Below, piece after piece: positions 38,883 through 47,460 of a stretch of 64,000 nucleotides of DNA. Positions within the stretch are counted from its first letter, which is position 1, and every line of letters starts with the position of its first letter. A model generated the notes under the pieces. It was not told the origin of the DNA and did no database searches. It saw only the letters and a list, made by a program, of their open reading frames with translations. The DNA is taken from assembly GCF_030010415.1 (NCBI RefSeq), contig NZ_JASCSA010000012.1; one strand, given 5' to 3'. Source of the DNA: Cobetia amphilecti. GTDB lineage: Bacteria; Pseudomonadota; Gammaproteobacteria; Pseudomonadales; Halomonadaceae. Made by a program: the position numbers and the translations under genes.

Positions 38883-39974
38883 TCAGGCGCTCTTGTCCGC
38901 GACCCGATTCTCCTCGGCGCGCGCCCGGCGCGGCCAGGCATAGAGCAGCGACTTCATCAGGGTCGCCAGCGGGATGGCGAAGAACACCCCCCAGAAGCCC
39001 CAGATGCCGCCGAAGAACAGCACCGCGAGGATGATCGCCACCGGATGCAGATTGACCGCCTCCGAGAACAGCAGCGGCACCAGCACGTTGCCATCGAGCG
39101 CCTGGATGATGCCGTAGGCGATCATCACGTACATGAAGGTGTCGCCCAGCCCGTAATGGAAACCGGCGACGGCGGCGACCGGCAAGGTCGCCCCTGCCGC
39201 GCCGATGTAGGGGATCAGCACCGAGAAGCCGACCACGATCGCCAGCAGCGCCGAATACGGCAGCCCGAAGGCGACGAAGGTGACGTAGCTGACGCCGCCG
39301 ACGATGACGATCTCGATCACCTTGCCGCGCACGAAGTTGGCGATCTGGTCATCCATCTCGTTCCAGACCCGGCTCATCAGCAGGCGCTTGCGTGGCAGCA
39401 GCGCCAGCGTGAAGTCCACCAGCCGCTCGCGGTCCTTGAGCATGAAGAACACCAGGATCGGCACCAGCACCAGGTAGATCACCACACCCATCAGGTTGCC
39501 CAGCGACGCCAGCGACAGCGATACCGCGCGCTGCCCGAACTGGGTCAGCTCTCGCCCGGCGGCGCCGACCCATTGCTGGACCTGCTCCGGCGTGATCAGG
39601 CCGGGGAAGCGCTCCTGCAACTCGCCCAGCCAGCGCTGCCCGGAGGCGAACATGCCGGGAATCTCCTGGATCAGATTGGCCAGCTGATGCCAGACCAGCG
39701 GCAGCAGGATCAGCGCACTGGCCAGCATGATGCCCATGAACACCAGCGTCATCAGGCTGACCGCCGCCAGGCGCGGCAGGCCACGGCGCTCCATCCAGCT
39801 GACGCCGCTCTGCAGCAGGAAGGCGACGATCAGGGCGGTGAAGAATGGCGCCAGCATGCTGCCGAGCAGAATGACGGCGGCGAACACCAGCACCAGCACC
39901 AGAAACAGCACCACCGCTTCTTCGTCGGAGAAATAGCGTTCGATCCAGCCACGCAACAACGTCTTCATGGTCAT
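38883..39974 (-). CDS. AI-2E/PerM family membrane protein
   Basis: This 363-residue inner-membrane protein of the AI-2E transporter (PerM/UPF0118) family has about eight membrane segments and the conserved C-terminal blocks LIPYIGAAGATLPV and FSEAVNLHPVAIILAVLFFG. Relatives include AI-2 exporter TqsA and sodium/proton antiporters, so the substrate is open. The ATG at 39974 has GAGGAAG upstream and overlaps the stop of the TusA-like gene by 4 bp. The last residues are charged and cytosolic. Confidence 0.86.
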   Translation of the reverse strand: MTMKTLLRGWIERYFSDEEAVVLFLVLVLVFAAVILLGSMLAPFFTALIVAFLLQSGVSWMERRGLPRLAAVSLMTLVFMGIMLASALILLPLVWHQLANLIQEIPGMFASGQRWLGELQERFPGLITPEQVQQWVGAAGRELTQFGQRAVSLSLASLGNLMGVVIYLVLVPILVFFMLKDRERLVDFTLALLPRKRLLMSRVWNEMDDQIANFVRGKVIEIVIVGGVSYVTFVAFGLPYSALLAIVVGFSVLIPYIGAAGATLPVAAVAGFHYGLGDTFMYVMIAYGIIQALDGNVLVPLLFSEAVNLHPVAIILAVLFFGGIWGFWGVFFAIPLATLMKSLLYAWPRRARAEENRVADKSA

Positions 39975-40276
39975 GACGGATCTTCCTCGCACAGCGCCTT
40001 GATCACGAAGCGATAATCGCCCTCTGGCGTCTCTTCACGCGAGACCAGCGCGTGATCGCTCAGCGCCAGATAGGCAGGGATGTCGCCCCAGGCGCCGGCG
40101 TCACTGGCGAGGACCTCGAGTTGCTCGCCGGCACTCATGCCAGCCAGTTTGAGCTTGGTGCGCAGCAGCGGCAACGGACAGTGCAGGCCGCGCGCATCCA
40201 GCGTCTGCAGGTGGGTATCGGCCGTGGAGTCAGCCATCGGATTCGCAGTCTCAGCGCCAGGTCGTTCGAATGCCAT
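39971..40276 (-). CDS. TusA-family sulfur carrier-like protein
   Basis: This 101-residue protein has the TusA core DARGLHCPLPLLRTKLKLAG with the CPxP cysteine that carries sulfur as a persulfide. The core is preceded by about 25 residues of polar sequence. The C-terminal region VSREETPEGDYRFVIKA is typical of TusA-like proteins encoded beside perM. TusA in E. coli passes sulfur to TusBCD for tRNA 2-thiouridine; this paralogue may have another role. The start at 40276 follows GGAAGGG; 40237 is an alternative. It overlaps perM by 4 bp and is divergent from bepA. Confidence 0.83.
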   Translation of the reverse strand: MAFERPGAETANPMADSTADTHLQTLDARGLHCPLPLLRTKLKLAGMSAGEQLEVLASDAGAWGDIPAYLALSDHALVSREETPEGDYRFVIKALCEEDPS

Positions 40277-40492
40277 CTGCCCTTCCGTTCTCGTTATGAT
40301 GTTCTGCCGCACGCCATGGAGGGTGCAGCTTGAAAACGCCCCGATTTAAGGGCACCTTGCCTGACAAAGCAACTTTCCGCCCTGCGCGGCTGCGTCCTGC
40401 CCGGACTCGCGCAGGGCCGTCAACGCCAGTGCGGCGCCCGGCAATCCTGCGAGCCGACCGCACCTTGCGCCATATCGAAGAGGATTGCCTGC

Positions 40493-41995
40493 ATGTCGTT
40501 GCTGCCCCCCTTGAGCGGACGCGTCCGCATCGGACGCCGCGGGCTTGCCACCCTGTCGAGCGCCCTGCTCGGCCTGTTGCTGATGGGCGCGCCGGTCGCC
40601 AGTGCGCCGGCCGCATCCCACAACGACTATGGACTGCCGGACCTGGGGAGTGCGAGTGGCGGCATCTCCAGCAACGATGAATATCGTATCGGTCGCGCCT
40701 GGCTGCGTCAGTTCCGCGCCCATGTGCGTGAATGGGATGATCCCATCACTCTGGACTGGATCGGTAGCATCGTGCGTCGACTGGCGCCGTGGAGCGAGCT
40801 GGATGAGCGCAATTTCATCATCACGCTGGTCGCCAGCAGCCAGCTGAACGCCTTCGCCGTGCCCGGCGGCGTGGTCGGCGTCAATACGGGGCTGTTCGCC
40901 TTCGCGCCGGACCGCGACGCCTTCGCCTCGGTGCTCGCCCACGAACTGGGCCACCTCTCCCAGCATCACTTCGCGCGCAACATGGAGCGCCAGGCCGAGA
41001 CACGCCTGCCGACACTGGCCGGCTTCCTCGCCGGCATGGTGATCGCGGCAGGCGGAGGCGGTTCAGCGGGCATCGCGACCATGGCCGGCACCCAGGCCGC
41101 TGCCATTTCCGACCAGCTGGCCTATTCGCGCCGCTTCGAGCAGGAGGCCGACCGCGTCGGCATCGATGCACTGTCACGCGCCGGCTTCGACCCCGAGGCC
41201 ATGCCGCGCATGTTCCGCGCCATGCAACGCATGGCCAGCCTGCAGGGCGGCAACGCACCGGAATTTCTGCTCACGCACCCGGTGACCGAGGCGCGCATCG
41301 GCGACACCCAGGCGCGTGCCGACGCCATGCAGAAGGTGACACCCGACCCGCTCGCGCAGCTCGCCTACGCGATGATCCGTGCCCGCGCCTTGCTGGCGCT
41401 CAACCTGCGCCAGCCCGAGCAGGGGCTGACGACACTGCGCGAAGACAACCCCGACCCCGACGCGATTGCCTACTATCAGGCGCTGGCCGCGGCGGAGCAC
41501 AACCAGGTCGACAAGGCACTGGCCGCGCTGGATCGCCTGCATGACAAGCATCCTGACCTGACCCTGATCAGCGCCAGTGCGGTCGAGGTCGCGCGGGATG
41601 CCCGGCGTTATGAGGAGGCGACCCGCCGCGCCAGACGCCTGCTGCGCCTGCAACCCGACTACCTGCCGACCCGACTGGCCATGGCGGAAGTCGCGCTGCA
41701 ACAGGACCCCGCCGCCGCGCGCCAGCAGCTGGAGGACATGCGTCGCGATCATCCCGATGACCCCAAGGTCTGGAGCCTGGCCTCCGAGGCCAGTGGGCGC
41801 AGTGGCCACACCGCCGAGGCCTTCCTGTATCGCGCCGAATTCGACCAGCTGGAGGGCCGCATGGACAAGGCCTTCGCGCAGCTCAAGCTGGCCGACGAGG
41901 CCGCGCGCAAGAACGGCGACTTCAGCATGGCCAACCGTATCAGTTCACGCCGGGAGGACTTCAAGCGCTATCGCAACGCCATCGAGGAGTTCTGA
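40493..41995 (+). CDS. bepA: Periplasmic M48 metalloprotease/chaperone BepA
   Basis: BepA (YfgC) maintains outer-membrane barrel assembly by helping or degrading stalled LptD and other proteins. The 500-residue protein has a signal peptide ending near residue 42 (cleavage around ASAPAA), the zinc motif HELGH (His150, Glu151, His154), the third ligand in EQEADRVGID, and a C-terminal TPR region from about 285. GAGGA lies upstream of the ATG. It is divergent from tusA-perM. Confidence 0.94.
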   Translation: MSLLPPLSGRVRIGRRGLATLSSALLGLLLMGAPVASAPAASHNDYGLPDLGSASGGISSNDEYRIGRAWLRQFRAHVREWDDPITLDWIGSIVRRLAPWSELDERNFIITLVASSQLNAFAVPGGVVGVNTGLFAFAPDRDAFASVLAHELGHLSQHHFARNMERQAETRLPTLAGFLAGMVIAAGGGGSAGIATMAGTQAAAISDQLAYSRRFEQEADRVGIDALSRAGFDPEAMPRMFRAMQRMASLQGGNAPEFLLTHPVTEARIGDTQARADAMQKVTPDPLAQLAYAMIRARALLALNLRQPEQGLTTLREDNPDPDAIAYYQALAAAEHNQVDKALAALDRLHDKHPDLTLISASAVEVARDARRYEEATRRARRLLRLQPDYLPTRLAMAEVALQQDPAAARQQLEDMRRDHPDDPKVWSLASEASGRSGHTAEAFLYRAEFDQLEGRMDKAFAQLKLADEAARKNGDFSMANRISSRREDFKRYRNAIEEF

Positions 41996-42024
41996 GGCAG
42001 CCCCCGCTCGCTTCACCAGGCAAA

Positions 42025-42062
42025 CAAAAACCGCCGCCCCGGGAAATCGGGAGCGGCGGTTC
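42025..42062. terminator. Terminator between bepA and nadA
   Basis: A long stem with a bulge (ACCGCCGC with GCGGCGGT) has a strong T run on the minus strand and a weak one on the plus strand. It serves nadA and possibly bepA. Confidence 0.8.
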
Positions 42063-42104
42063 TGGTTCATGCAGACATCAATTGGTGGCGATCAGCGTCA
42101 GCGC

Positions 42105-43184
42105 TCAGCCGCGATTGAATTCCAGCATCCGCGTCAACGGCTTCAGGGCGCGCTCACGCAGGTCATCATCGACGAAGACTTCCTCGGCATTGGCTTCCGA
42201 TGGATCGCGACGCAGCACGGCGGCCAGATTCTCCAGGCCGTTCATCGCCATCCACGGGCAGTGCGCACAGCTCTTGCAGGTCGCGCCATTGCCGGCGGTC
42301 GGCGCCTCGTACAGCTGCTTGTGCGGCGCAGCCTGCTGCATCTTGAAGAAGATGCCACGATCGGTCGCGACGATCAGCTGCTGATTGTCGAGCTCGACGG
42401 CGGCCTTGATCAGCTGCGAGGTGGAACCGACCACATCGGCCAGCTCGACCACCGACTGCGATGATTCCGGGTGCACCAGCACCGCGGCGTCCGGGTAGAC
42501 CTTGAGCAGGTCACTGATGCCCTGGGCGCGGAACTCGTCGTGGACGATACAGGCGCCGTCCCACAGCAGCATGTCGGCACCGGTCTGCTTCTGCACGTAA
42601 GCGCCCAGATGCTTGTCCGGCGCCCAGATCAGCTTCTCGCCCCGGGCATGCAGGTGCTCGATGACATCGACGGCGATCGAGGAGGTCACCACCCAGTCGG
42701 CACGCGCCTTCACGGCCGCCGAGGTATTGGCGTACACCACCACGGTGCGGTCGGGATGAGCATCACAGAAGGCCGCGAACTCGTCTTCCGGGCAGCCGAG
42801 GTCCAGCGAGCAGGTCGCCTCCAGCGTCGGCATCAGTACGCGCTTCTCCGGCGACAGGATCTTGGAGGTCTCGCCCATGAAGCGCACGCCGGCGACGATC
42901 AGTGTCGAGGCGTCATGGCGGGCGCCGAAGCGTGCCATCTCGAGCGAGTCGGCCACGCAGCCGCCGGTTTCCTCGGCCAGCTGCTGGATGGCGTCGTCAC
43001 AGTAGTAATGCGCGACCAGTGCGGCATCACGCTCGATGAGCAGCTGCTTGATCTCGTCGATCAGCGCGGCATCTTCGGCGGCGGGGCGTGTCGGGCAGTA
43101 AGCGCGGGCCAGATGCTCGCGCACCTGCTCACGGACGGCATTGTGGGCCTCACGACCCGGCATGGCATTAGTCAGGCTGTTCAT
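42105..43184 (-). CDS. nadA: Quinolinate synthase A
   Basis: NadA condenses iminoaspartate and dihydroxyacetone phosphate to quinolinate using a [4Fe-4S] cluster. The 359-residue protein has AHYYCDDAIQQLAEETGG, GVRFMGETSKILSPEKRVLMP, WAPDKHLGAYVQKQTG, the HPESSQSVVELADVVGST block and C-terminal CKSCAHCPWMAMN. Cluster-binding cysteines are present in the first, middle and C-terminal thirds. It stands alone; nadC is 15 kb away and nadB is not here. Confidence 0.97.
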   Translation of the reverse strand: MNSLTNAMPGREAHNAVREQVREHLARAYCPTRPAAEDAALIDEIKQLLIERDAALVAHYYCDDAIQQLAEETGGCVADSLEMARFGARHDASTLIVAGVRFMGETSKILSPEKRVLMPTLEATCSLDLGCPEDEFAAFCDAHPDRTVVVYANTSAAVKARADWVVTSSIAVDVIEHLHARGEKLIWAPDKHLGAYVQKQTGADMLLWDGACIVHDEFRAQGISDLLKVYPDAAVLVHPESSQSVVELADVVGSTSQLIKAAVELDNQQLIVATDRGIFFKMQQAAPHKQLYEAPTAGNGATCKSCAHCPWMAMNGLENLAAVLRRDPSEANAEEVFVDDDLRERALKPLTRMLEFNRG

Positions 43185-43441
43185 GTGTCTCTCACCTAGC
43201 CCACAGGGGCTCCCCCTGTGCTGAGTGGGTCAGGACTCGGCCCGGACACGAACGGCCCGTGGCGGCCCTGCCAGCGCTGCAGCTGGGCTCCCCAGACTGC
43301 GGCGTGTGCCTTGGGCGTCTATCGCCCGCAGCGTCGTCCGCACTGGGCGGACATGAGCCTTGGCTCGCCCACAAGGATACGCCTGGCGCGATCGCGGCTC
43401 CAGTCGACTTGGGGGCAACGGACTCTTTCCTTTCGCGTAAC

Positions 43442-43476
43442 AAAAATTGCCCCGCGCCAATGAAGGCACGGGGCAA
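43442..43476 (-). terminator. tRNA-Lys cluster terminator
   Basis: A stem (TTGCCCCG and GGCC-type inner pairs closing CGGGGCAA) is followed by TTTTTG on the minus strand, 5 bp past the last tRNA. Confidence 0.85.
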
Positions 43477-43480
43477 GATC

Positions 43481-43555
43481 TGGTGGGTCGTGAGGGATTC
43501 GAACCTTCGACCAATTGGTTAAAAGCCAACTGCTCTACCACTGAGCTAACGACCC
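43481..43555 (-). tRNA. tRNA-Lys (anticodon TTT), copy 3 of the transcript
   Basis: This 75-nt tRNA includes an encoded CCA. The anticodon loop CTTTTAA gives anticodon TTT, decoding AAA/AAG. The cloverleaf is complete: acceptor GGGTCGT/ACGACCC, D-stem GCTC/GAGC, anticodon stem GTTGG/CCAAT (with one G-T pair) and T-loop TTCGAAT. The T-stem reads GAAGG against CCCTC, giving an A-C mismatch at pair 51-63. All three copies in the cluster are identical over the gene. Confidence 0.97.
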
Positions 43556-43571
43556 AAAACTGGGTGGCGGA

Positions 43572-43646
43572 TGGTGGGTCGTGAGGGATTCGAACCTTCG
43601 ACCAATTGGTTAAAAGCCAACTGCTCTACCACTGAGCTAACGACCC
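43572..43646 (-). tRNA. tRNA-Lys (anticodon TTT), copy 2 of the transcript
   Basis: Identical in sequence to the copy 16 bp away, with encoded CCA and the same T-stem A51-C63 mismatch. The short spacers between copies suggest a tandem duplication and one precursor transcript. Confidence 0.97.
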
Positions 43647-43682
43647 GCCGCCGGGTGCTTTGCAAGAGACCATTCCAGAGAA

Positions 43683-43757
43683 TGGTGGGTCGTGAGGGAT
43701 TCGAACCTTCGACCAATTGGTTAAAAGCCAACTGCTCTACCACTGAGCTAACGACCC
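43683..43757 (-). tRNA. tRNA-Lys (anticodon TTT), copy 1 of the transcript
   Basis: First copy downstream of the cluster promoter, 36 bp before the next. It is identical to the other two copies, including the CCA end and the T-stem mismatch. Confidence 0.97.
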
Positions 43758-43773
43758 TTGCGAAGCGGGACGT

Positions 43774-43802
43774 AAGATACCGCCGATCCCGTTTCGACGC
43801 AA
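43774..43802 (-). promoter_or_regulatory. Candidate tRNA-Lys cluster promoter
   Basis: On the minus strand TTGCGT (43797-43802) and TATCTT (43774-43779) are 17 bp apart, 16 bp before the first tRNA. A GC-rich discriminator follows, as expected for a stringently controlled stable-RNA promoter. Confidence 0.6.
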
Positions 43803-43912
43803 GCCTTTTGCAAAAAAACTTCAAGCAAATGACCAGCTTGTCCGCTGGCACCTCGCGAAACGCCCGCGCCAGCGCGTGGCCAGCGCCTGCGCCAGCCCCT
43901 GTGACAAAGACA

Positions 43913-43941
43913 CGCAAGCCCGCGATGGGCGCGGGCTTGCG
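43913..43941 (-). terminator. Probable rluB terminator
   Basis: A perfect 11-bp stem (CGCAAGCCCGC with GCGGGCTTGCG) lies about 95 bp past the rluB stop. The minus-strand T tract is short (TCTTTG). Confidence 0.55.
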
Positions 43942-44036
43942 GGTTACCACTTAGGTCGCACGAGCTTGTGGCATGTCCACGAGCTTATGCCATGTCAGTG
44001 AATGACGGCATGTTGCCGCCCTCACCGACTGCGCCA

Positions 44037-45197
44037 TCAGCGCGGCTTGCGCGTACGCTGCGGCGGCTTCTTCATGGCGCGCACCGGACGACGCTTCTGC
44101 TTGTCGCGGCTCCAGCGATTCTGCTCGTCCGGCGTCAGGGCCGGCGCCTTGCGATGCTCGAGACCTGCCAGCGTGGACAGTTCATCGATCTCGCTCTGCT
44201 CCATCTCCACCCACTCACCGGCGCGAGCGCGCTTGTCGAGGAAGATGTTGCCGTAGCGCACGCGCTTCAGGCGGCTGACGGTCAGGCCCTGGGAATCCCA
44301 CAGACGGCGAACCTCACGGTTGCGGCCTTCCATGATCACGACGTGGAACCAGCTGTTGATGCCTTCGCCACCGAATTCCTGCACATCGGTGAAACGTGCC
44401 GGGCCATCTTCGAGCATCACGCCATTGACCATGTTGACGACGTGCTCGCGCTTGACCTCACCCATGACACGCACGGCGTACTCACGCTCGATCTGGGTCG
44501 ACGGGTGCATCAGACGATTGGCCAGCTCACCATCGGTGGTGAACAGCAACAGACCGCTGGTGTTGATGTCGAGACGACCGATCGCGATCCAGCGCTCGCC
44601 CTTCAGACGCGGCAGACGCTCGAAGACGGTGCGGCGGCCTTCCGGGTCCTTGCGCGTGCACAGCTCGCCTTCCGGCTTGTTGTACATGATGACGCGACGC
44701 GCCGTCTCTTCCGCGCCCTTCAGGCTCTGCGGGCGATCGTCGAGGCTGACCTGGTCACGCGGGCCGACGCGATCGCCCAGCTGGGCGACCTTGCCGTTGA
44801 CCTTGACGCGACCGGCGCTGATGGCGACTTCCATCTCACGGCGGGAGCCGAGACCGGAGCGCGCCAGCACCTTCTGCAGTTTCTCGTCCTCGACCAGCTT
44901 GTCGCCCTTGGCCTGCGGCGGCAGCGGACGCAGTTCCGGCGCGTCGGCGGCGGCCGGCTTCTTGCCGACATTGGCCTTGCTGCCACGCGTGGACTTGCCG
45001 GTATCACGGGTCGGGCGGGCCTGCTCGCCACGCTTGTCGGCAGCATCCGCCGCGCTTTTGTCCGCGACATTCTTGTCCGCGAAGGCCTTGCCGGTCACGG
45101 CCTTGCCACCGGCGTGCTTGCCGCCAGCCTGCTTGTTGCCTGCCTGGCTGCTGCCGGGGCGAGAGGTCTTGCGCTTATCAGAGTCTGTCTTGCTCAT
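44037..45197 (-). CDS. rluB: 23S rRNA pseudouridine(2605) synthase
   Basis: RluB makes pseudouridine 2605 in 23S rRNA. The 386-residue protein has an S4 domain (about 100-145; KLQKVLARSGLGSRREMEVA) and an RsuA-family catalytic domain with GRLDINTSGLLLFTTDG, whose Asp is the nucleophile, and EGRNREVRRLWDSQGL. A long basic N-terminal extension (about 95 residues, Lys/Ala/Gly rich with AGGK-type repeats) and a basic C-terminal tail flank the core. The start is uncertain; 45197 and 45209 are both possible, with weak ribosome sites. It follows scpB closely on the same strand. Confidence 0.94.
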   Translation of the reverse strand: MSKTDSDKRKTSRPGSSQAGNKQAGGKHAGGKAVTGKAFADKNVADKSAADAADKRGEQARPTRDTGKSTRGSKANVGKKPAAADAPELRPLPPQAKGDKLVEDEKLQKVLARSGLGSRREMEVAISAGRVKVNGKVAQLGDRVGPRDQVSLDDRPQSLKGAEETARRVIMYNKPEGELCTRKDPEGRRTVFERLPRLKGERWIAIGRLDINTSGLLLFTTDGELANRLMHPSTQIEREYAVRVMGEVKREHVVNMVNGVMLEDGPARFTDVQEFGGEGINSWFHVVIMEGRNREVRRLWDSQGLTVSRLKRVRYGNIFLDKRARAGEWVEMEQSEIDELSTLAGLEHRKAPALTPDEQNRWSRDKQKRRPVRAMKKPPQRTRKPR

Positions 45198-45229
45198 GAC
45201 ATGAACCATTTCATCTATAGGAGTTTCGC

Positions 45230-46315
45230 CTACGCAGGGTCGTCATCATCGACGGTCCCGGCAGCGGAGGAGTCGTGCGGCTGCGCATCGGCAGCGTCGT
45301 CATCCTCGTCTGCACCGCGCAAACGTTGGCTGAGGCGCGCTTCGAGTGTGGCGAAGTCGAACCCCGAGCCGGTGGACGCCATCCCGGCGTGGTCATTTTC
45401 CGCCTGTGAGGCGGAGGGTGCTGCTGTGTTCGGTGTGTCAGCCGAGGCGCCGGAGGTGTCGAGTGCGCGCATCTTCAGCGCCTCTTCCAGCTGCTCGGCG
45501 GTGACGTCCGGCGGTTGCCAGTCGTCGGGCACCGGGGTGCCGGTGCCGGTGTCGGTCTCAAGATCTGACTCAAGCCCTGTCTCAGCGCCTGACTCAGTCT
45601 TTCCCCCAGTCTCTGCGTCAGGTGCTGACTCAGGCGCTGTCTCATGCTCTGGATCAGCCCCCGCATCAGCGCCGTCTGCCGGTGCCTCCTCCGCCTCGCC
45701 GTCCGGGTCATCCGGCAATGGCAAGGTCTGAGAGGGCGGCACATCATACAGGTCTGCCTCGAGCTGTTCGAGTCCTTCGAAGCCTTTCAGTTCATGCACC
45801 GGCGGCAGCTCTTCCAGCGTCTTGAGCCCGAAGTCATCGAGGAACTGACGCGTGGTGGCGAATACCGCCGGACGCCCCGGCACATCACGGTGACCGACCA
45901 CTCTCACCCAGCCGCGCTCGACCAGGGTACGCATGATCGAGGAGCTGACCGTCACGCCACGCACCTGCTCGATATCGCCGCGGGTCACCGGTTGACGATA
46001 GGCCACCAGCGCCAGGGTCTCCAGCAAGGCGCGTGAATAACGTTGCGGGCGCTCTTCCCACAGCCGCGATACCCAGGGGGAATACTGCTGGCGAACGCGC
46101 AGCCGCCAGCCACTGGCGGTCTCGATCAGCTCCAGCGCGCTCTTGTCGGCCGGGTGACGCGCTTCCAGCTTGCCCAACGCCTCGCGCAGCGCAGGCCTGG
46201 TCGGGCTTGAATACTCATCGAACAGACCGGCCAGGCGCTCTAGCGTCAGCGGCTCGCCGGCGGCCAGCAGGGCCGCTTCGATGATCTGGTCCAGCGGGAC
46301 ATCGCGCAAACTCAT
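45230..46315 (-). CDS. scpB: Segregation and condensation protein ScpB
   Basis: ScpB is a winged-helix kleisin partner that works with ScpA and SMC in chromosome compaction. The 361-residue protein has the conserved core in the first 190 residues (IEAALLAAGEPLTLERLAGL, RALLETLALVAYRQPVTRGD and VPGRPAVFATTRQFLDDFGL). The remaining 165 residues are Asp/Glu/Ser/Thr/Pro rich, with low complexity and probably disordered, which is long for the family. It overlaps scpA by 4 bp, so the two are translationally coupled. It lies within trpS-scpA-scpB-rluB. Confidence 0.94.
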   Translation of the reverse strand: MSLRDVPLDQIIEAALLAAGEPLTLERLAGLFDEYSSPTRPALREALGKLEARHPADKSALELIETASGWRLRVRQQYSPWVSRLWEERPQRYSRALLETLALVAYRQPVTRGDIEQVRGVTVSSSIMRTLVERGWVRVVGHRDVPGRPAVFATTRQFLDDFGLKTLEELPPVHELKGFEGLEQLEADLYDVPPSQTLPLPDDPDGEAEEAPADGADAGADPEHETAPESAPDAETGGKTESGAETGLESDLETDTGTGTPVPDDWQPPDVTAEQLEEALKMRALDTSGASADTPNTAAPSASQAENDHAGMASTGSGFDFATLEARLSQRLRGADEDDDAADAQPHDSSAAGTVDDDDPA

Positions 46316-47334
46316 GACGCCGCGTTCTCCTGCTCGTCGGATGGGGGTAAGGAAGGTGACGTCTGCGCATCATCGGACGCTGCGTCATCGAACGCCCCCT
46401 GATCGGCCGCCACCTCGTCTTCGTCGGCGAATTCCAGCGCCAGCCAGTCCTCGTCATCCTCGGGGTCCGGTTCCGGCGTGCGGGCGCGCACGTGAATCGG
46501 TGACAGGGGGGCGTTCTGGACGATCTCGATCATCGACTCCTTGGCCAGCTCCAGAATCGCCATGAAACTGACCACCACCCCGGCACGCCCTTCCTCGAGC
46601 GTGAACAGCTTCTCGAAGGGCGTGAAGTGCTCATGGGTCAACAGATTCATGATCGCCAGCATGCGCTCGCGGGTCGACATCACTTCACGCGAGATGGTGT
46701 GCGCCTGGACGAGGTCCGCCTGACGCAGGAGGCCGGACAACGCGCCGAGCAATTCCGACAGGTCGACATCAGGGTGCACCACGCGCGTCTCGAGTTCGGG
46801 CAGGTCTGCCGTGGCCACGAACCAGTCGCGGCCCTGACGCGGCATCTCGTCCAGCCCTTCGGCGGCCAGCTTGGTCTGCTCGTATTCCTGCAGGCGACGA
46901 ATCAGCTCGGCGCGCGGGTCCTCTTCCTCGTCGTCATCACTCGCCTTGGGCTGACGCGGCAGCAGGCTGCGCGACTTGATCTCCGCCAGCATCGCGGCCA
47001 TCAGCAGGTATTCACCGGCCAGATCGATCTGCATGGCGTGCATCAGCTCGACATACTCGATGTACTGATGGGTGATGGCCGCGACATTGATGGCGAGGAT
47101 ATCGAGGTTCTGGCGACGGATGAGGTAGAGCAGCAGATCCAGCGGCCCCTCGAAGGTCTCGAGAAAGACACGCAGCGCCTCCGGCGGGATGTACAGGTCC
47201 TGCGGCATCTCGGTGAGCGCGGTGTCGTTGACGCGCGCCAGCACCGTCGACGCCGCCGCCGGGGGCGTGACGAGAGGTGCGGGCTGATGCCCATCGGTGA
47301 GGGCAAAACTGGCGCCATCGAGCAGGTCGCTCAT
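46312..47334 (-). CDS. scpA: Segregation and condensation protein ScpA
   Basis: ScpA is the kleisin that bridges SMC heads. The 340-residue protein has FLETFEGPLDLLLYLIRRQN, IEYVELMHAMQIDLAGEYLL, AAMLAEIKSRSLLP and the C-terminal winged-helix region with VVSFMAILELAKESMIEIVQ. An acidic tail of about 55 residues follows. The start at 47334 follows AGGAG; a longer frame to 47409 is non-conserved. It is 126 bp downstream of trpS on the same strand. Confidence 0.95.
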   Translation of the reverse strand: MSDLLDGASFALTDGHQPAPLVTPPAAASTVLARVNDTALTEMPQDLYIPPEALRVFLETFEGPLDLLLYLIRRQNLDILAINVAAITHQYIEYVELMHAMQIDLAGEYLLMAAMLAEIKSRSLLPRQPKASDDDEEEDPRAELIRRLQEYEQTKLAAEGLDEMPRQGRDWFVATADLPELETRVVHPDVDLSELLGALSGLLRQADLVQAHTISREVMSTRERMLAIMNLLTHEHFTPFEKLFTLEEGRAGVVVSFMAILELAKESMIEIVQNAPLSPIHVRARTPEPDPEDDEDWLALEFADEDEVAADQGAFDDAASDDAQTSPSLPPSDEQENAAS

Positions 47335-47460
47335 GACATCTCCTGCAGGAGGCGGGTGAAGGTGGGTCTGGGGGACGGGCATTCTAGCGGCTCGCGCCCC
47401 ATCCCCCAAGTCTTTACGCCGCCGGTGATACGCCGGGGCCGCGCTCGGCGCCGCCCGCCT

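Noticed and set aside
43481..43757. CRISPR-like repeat (three near-identical 75-nt units)
   Set aside because: The units fold as tRNA-Lys genes with encoded CCA, so the repetition is a tRNA cluster.
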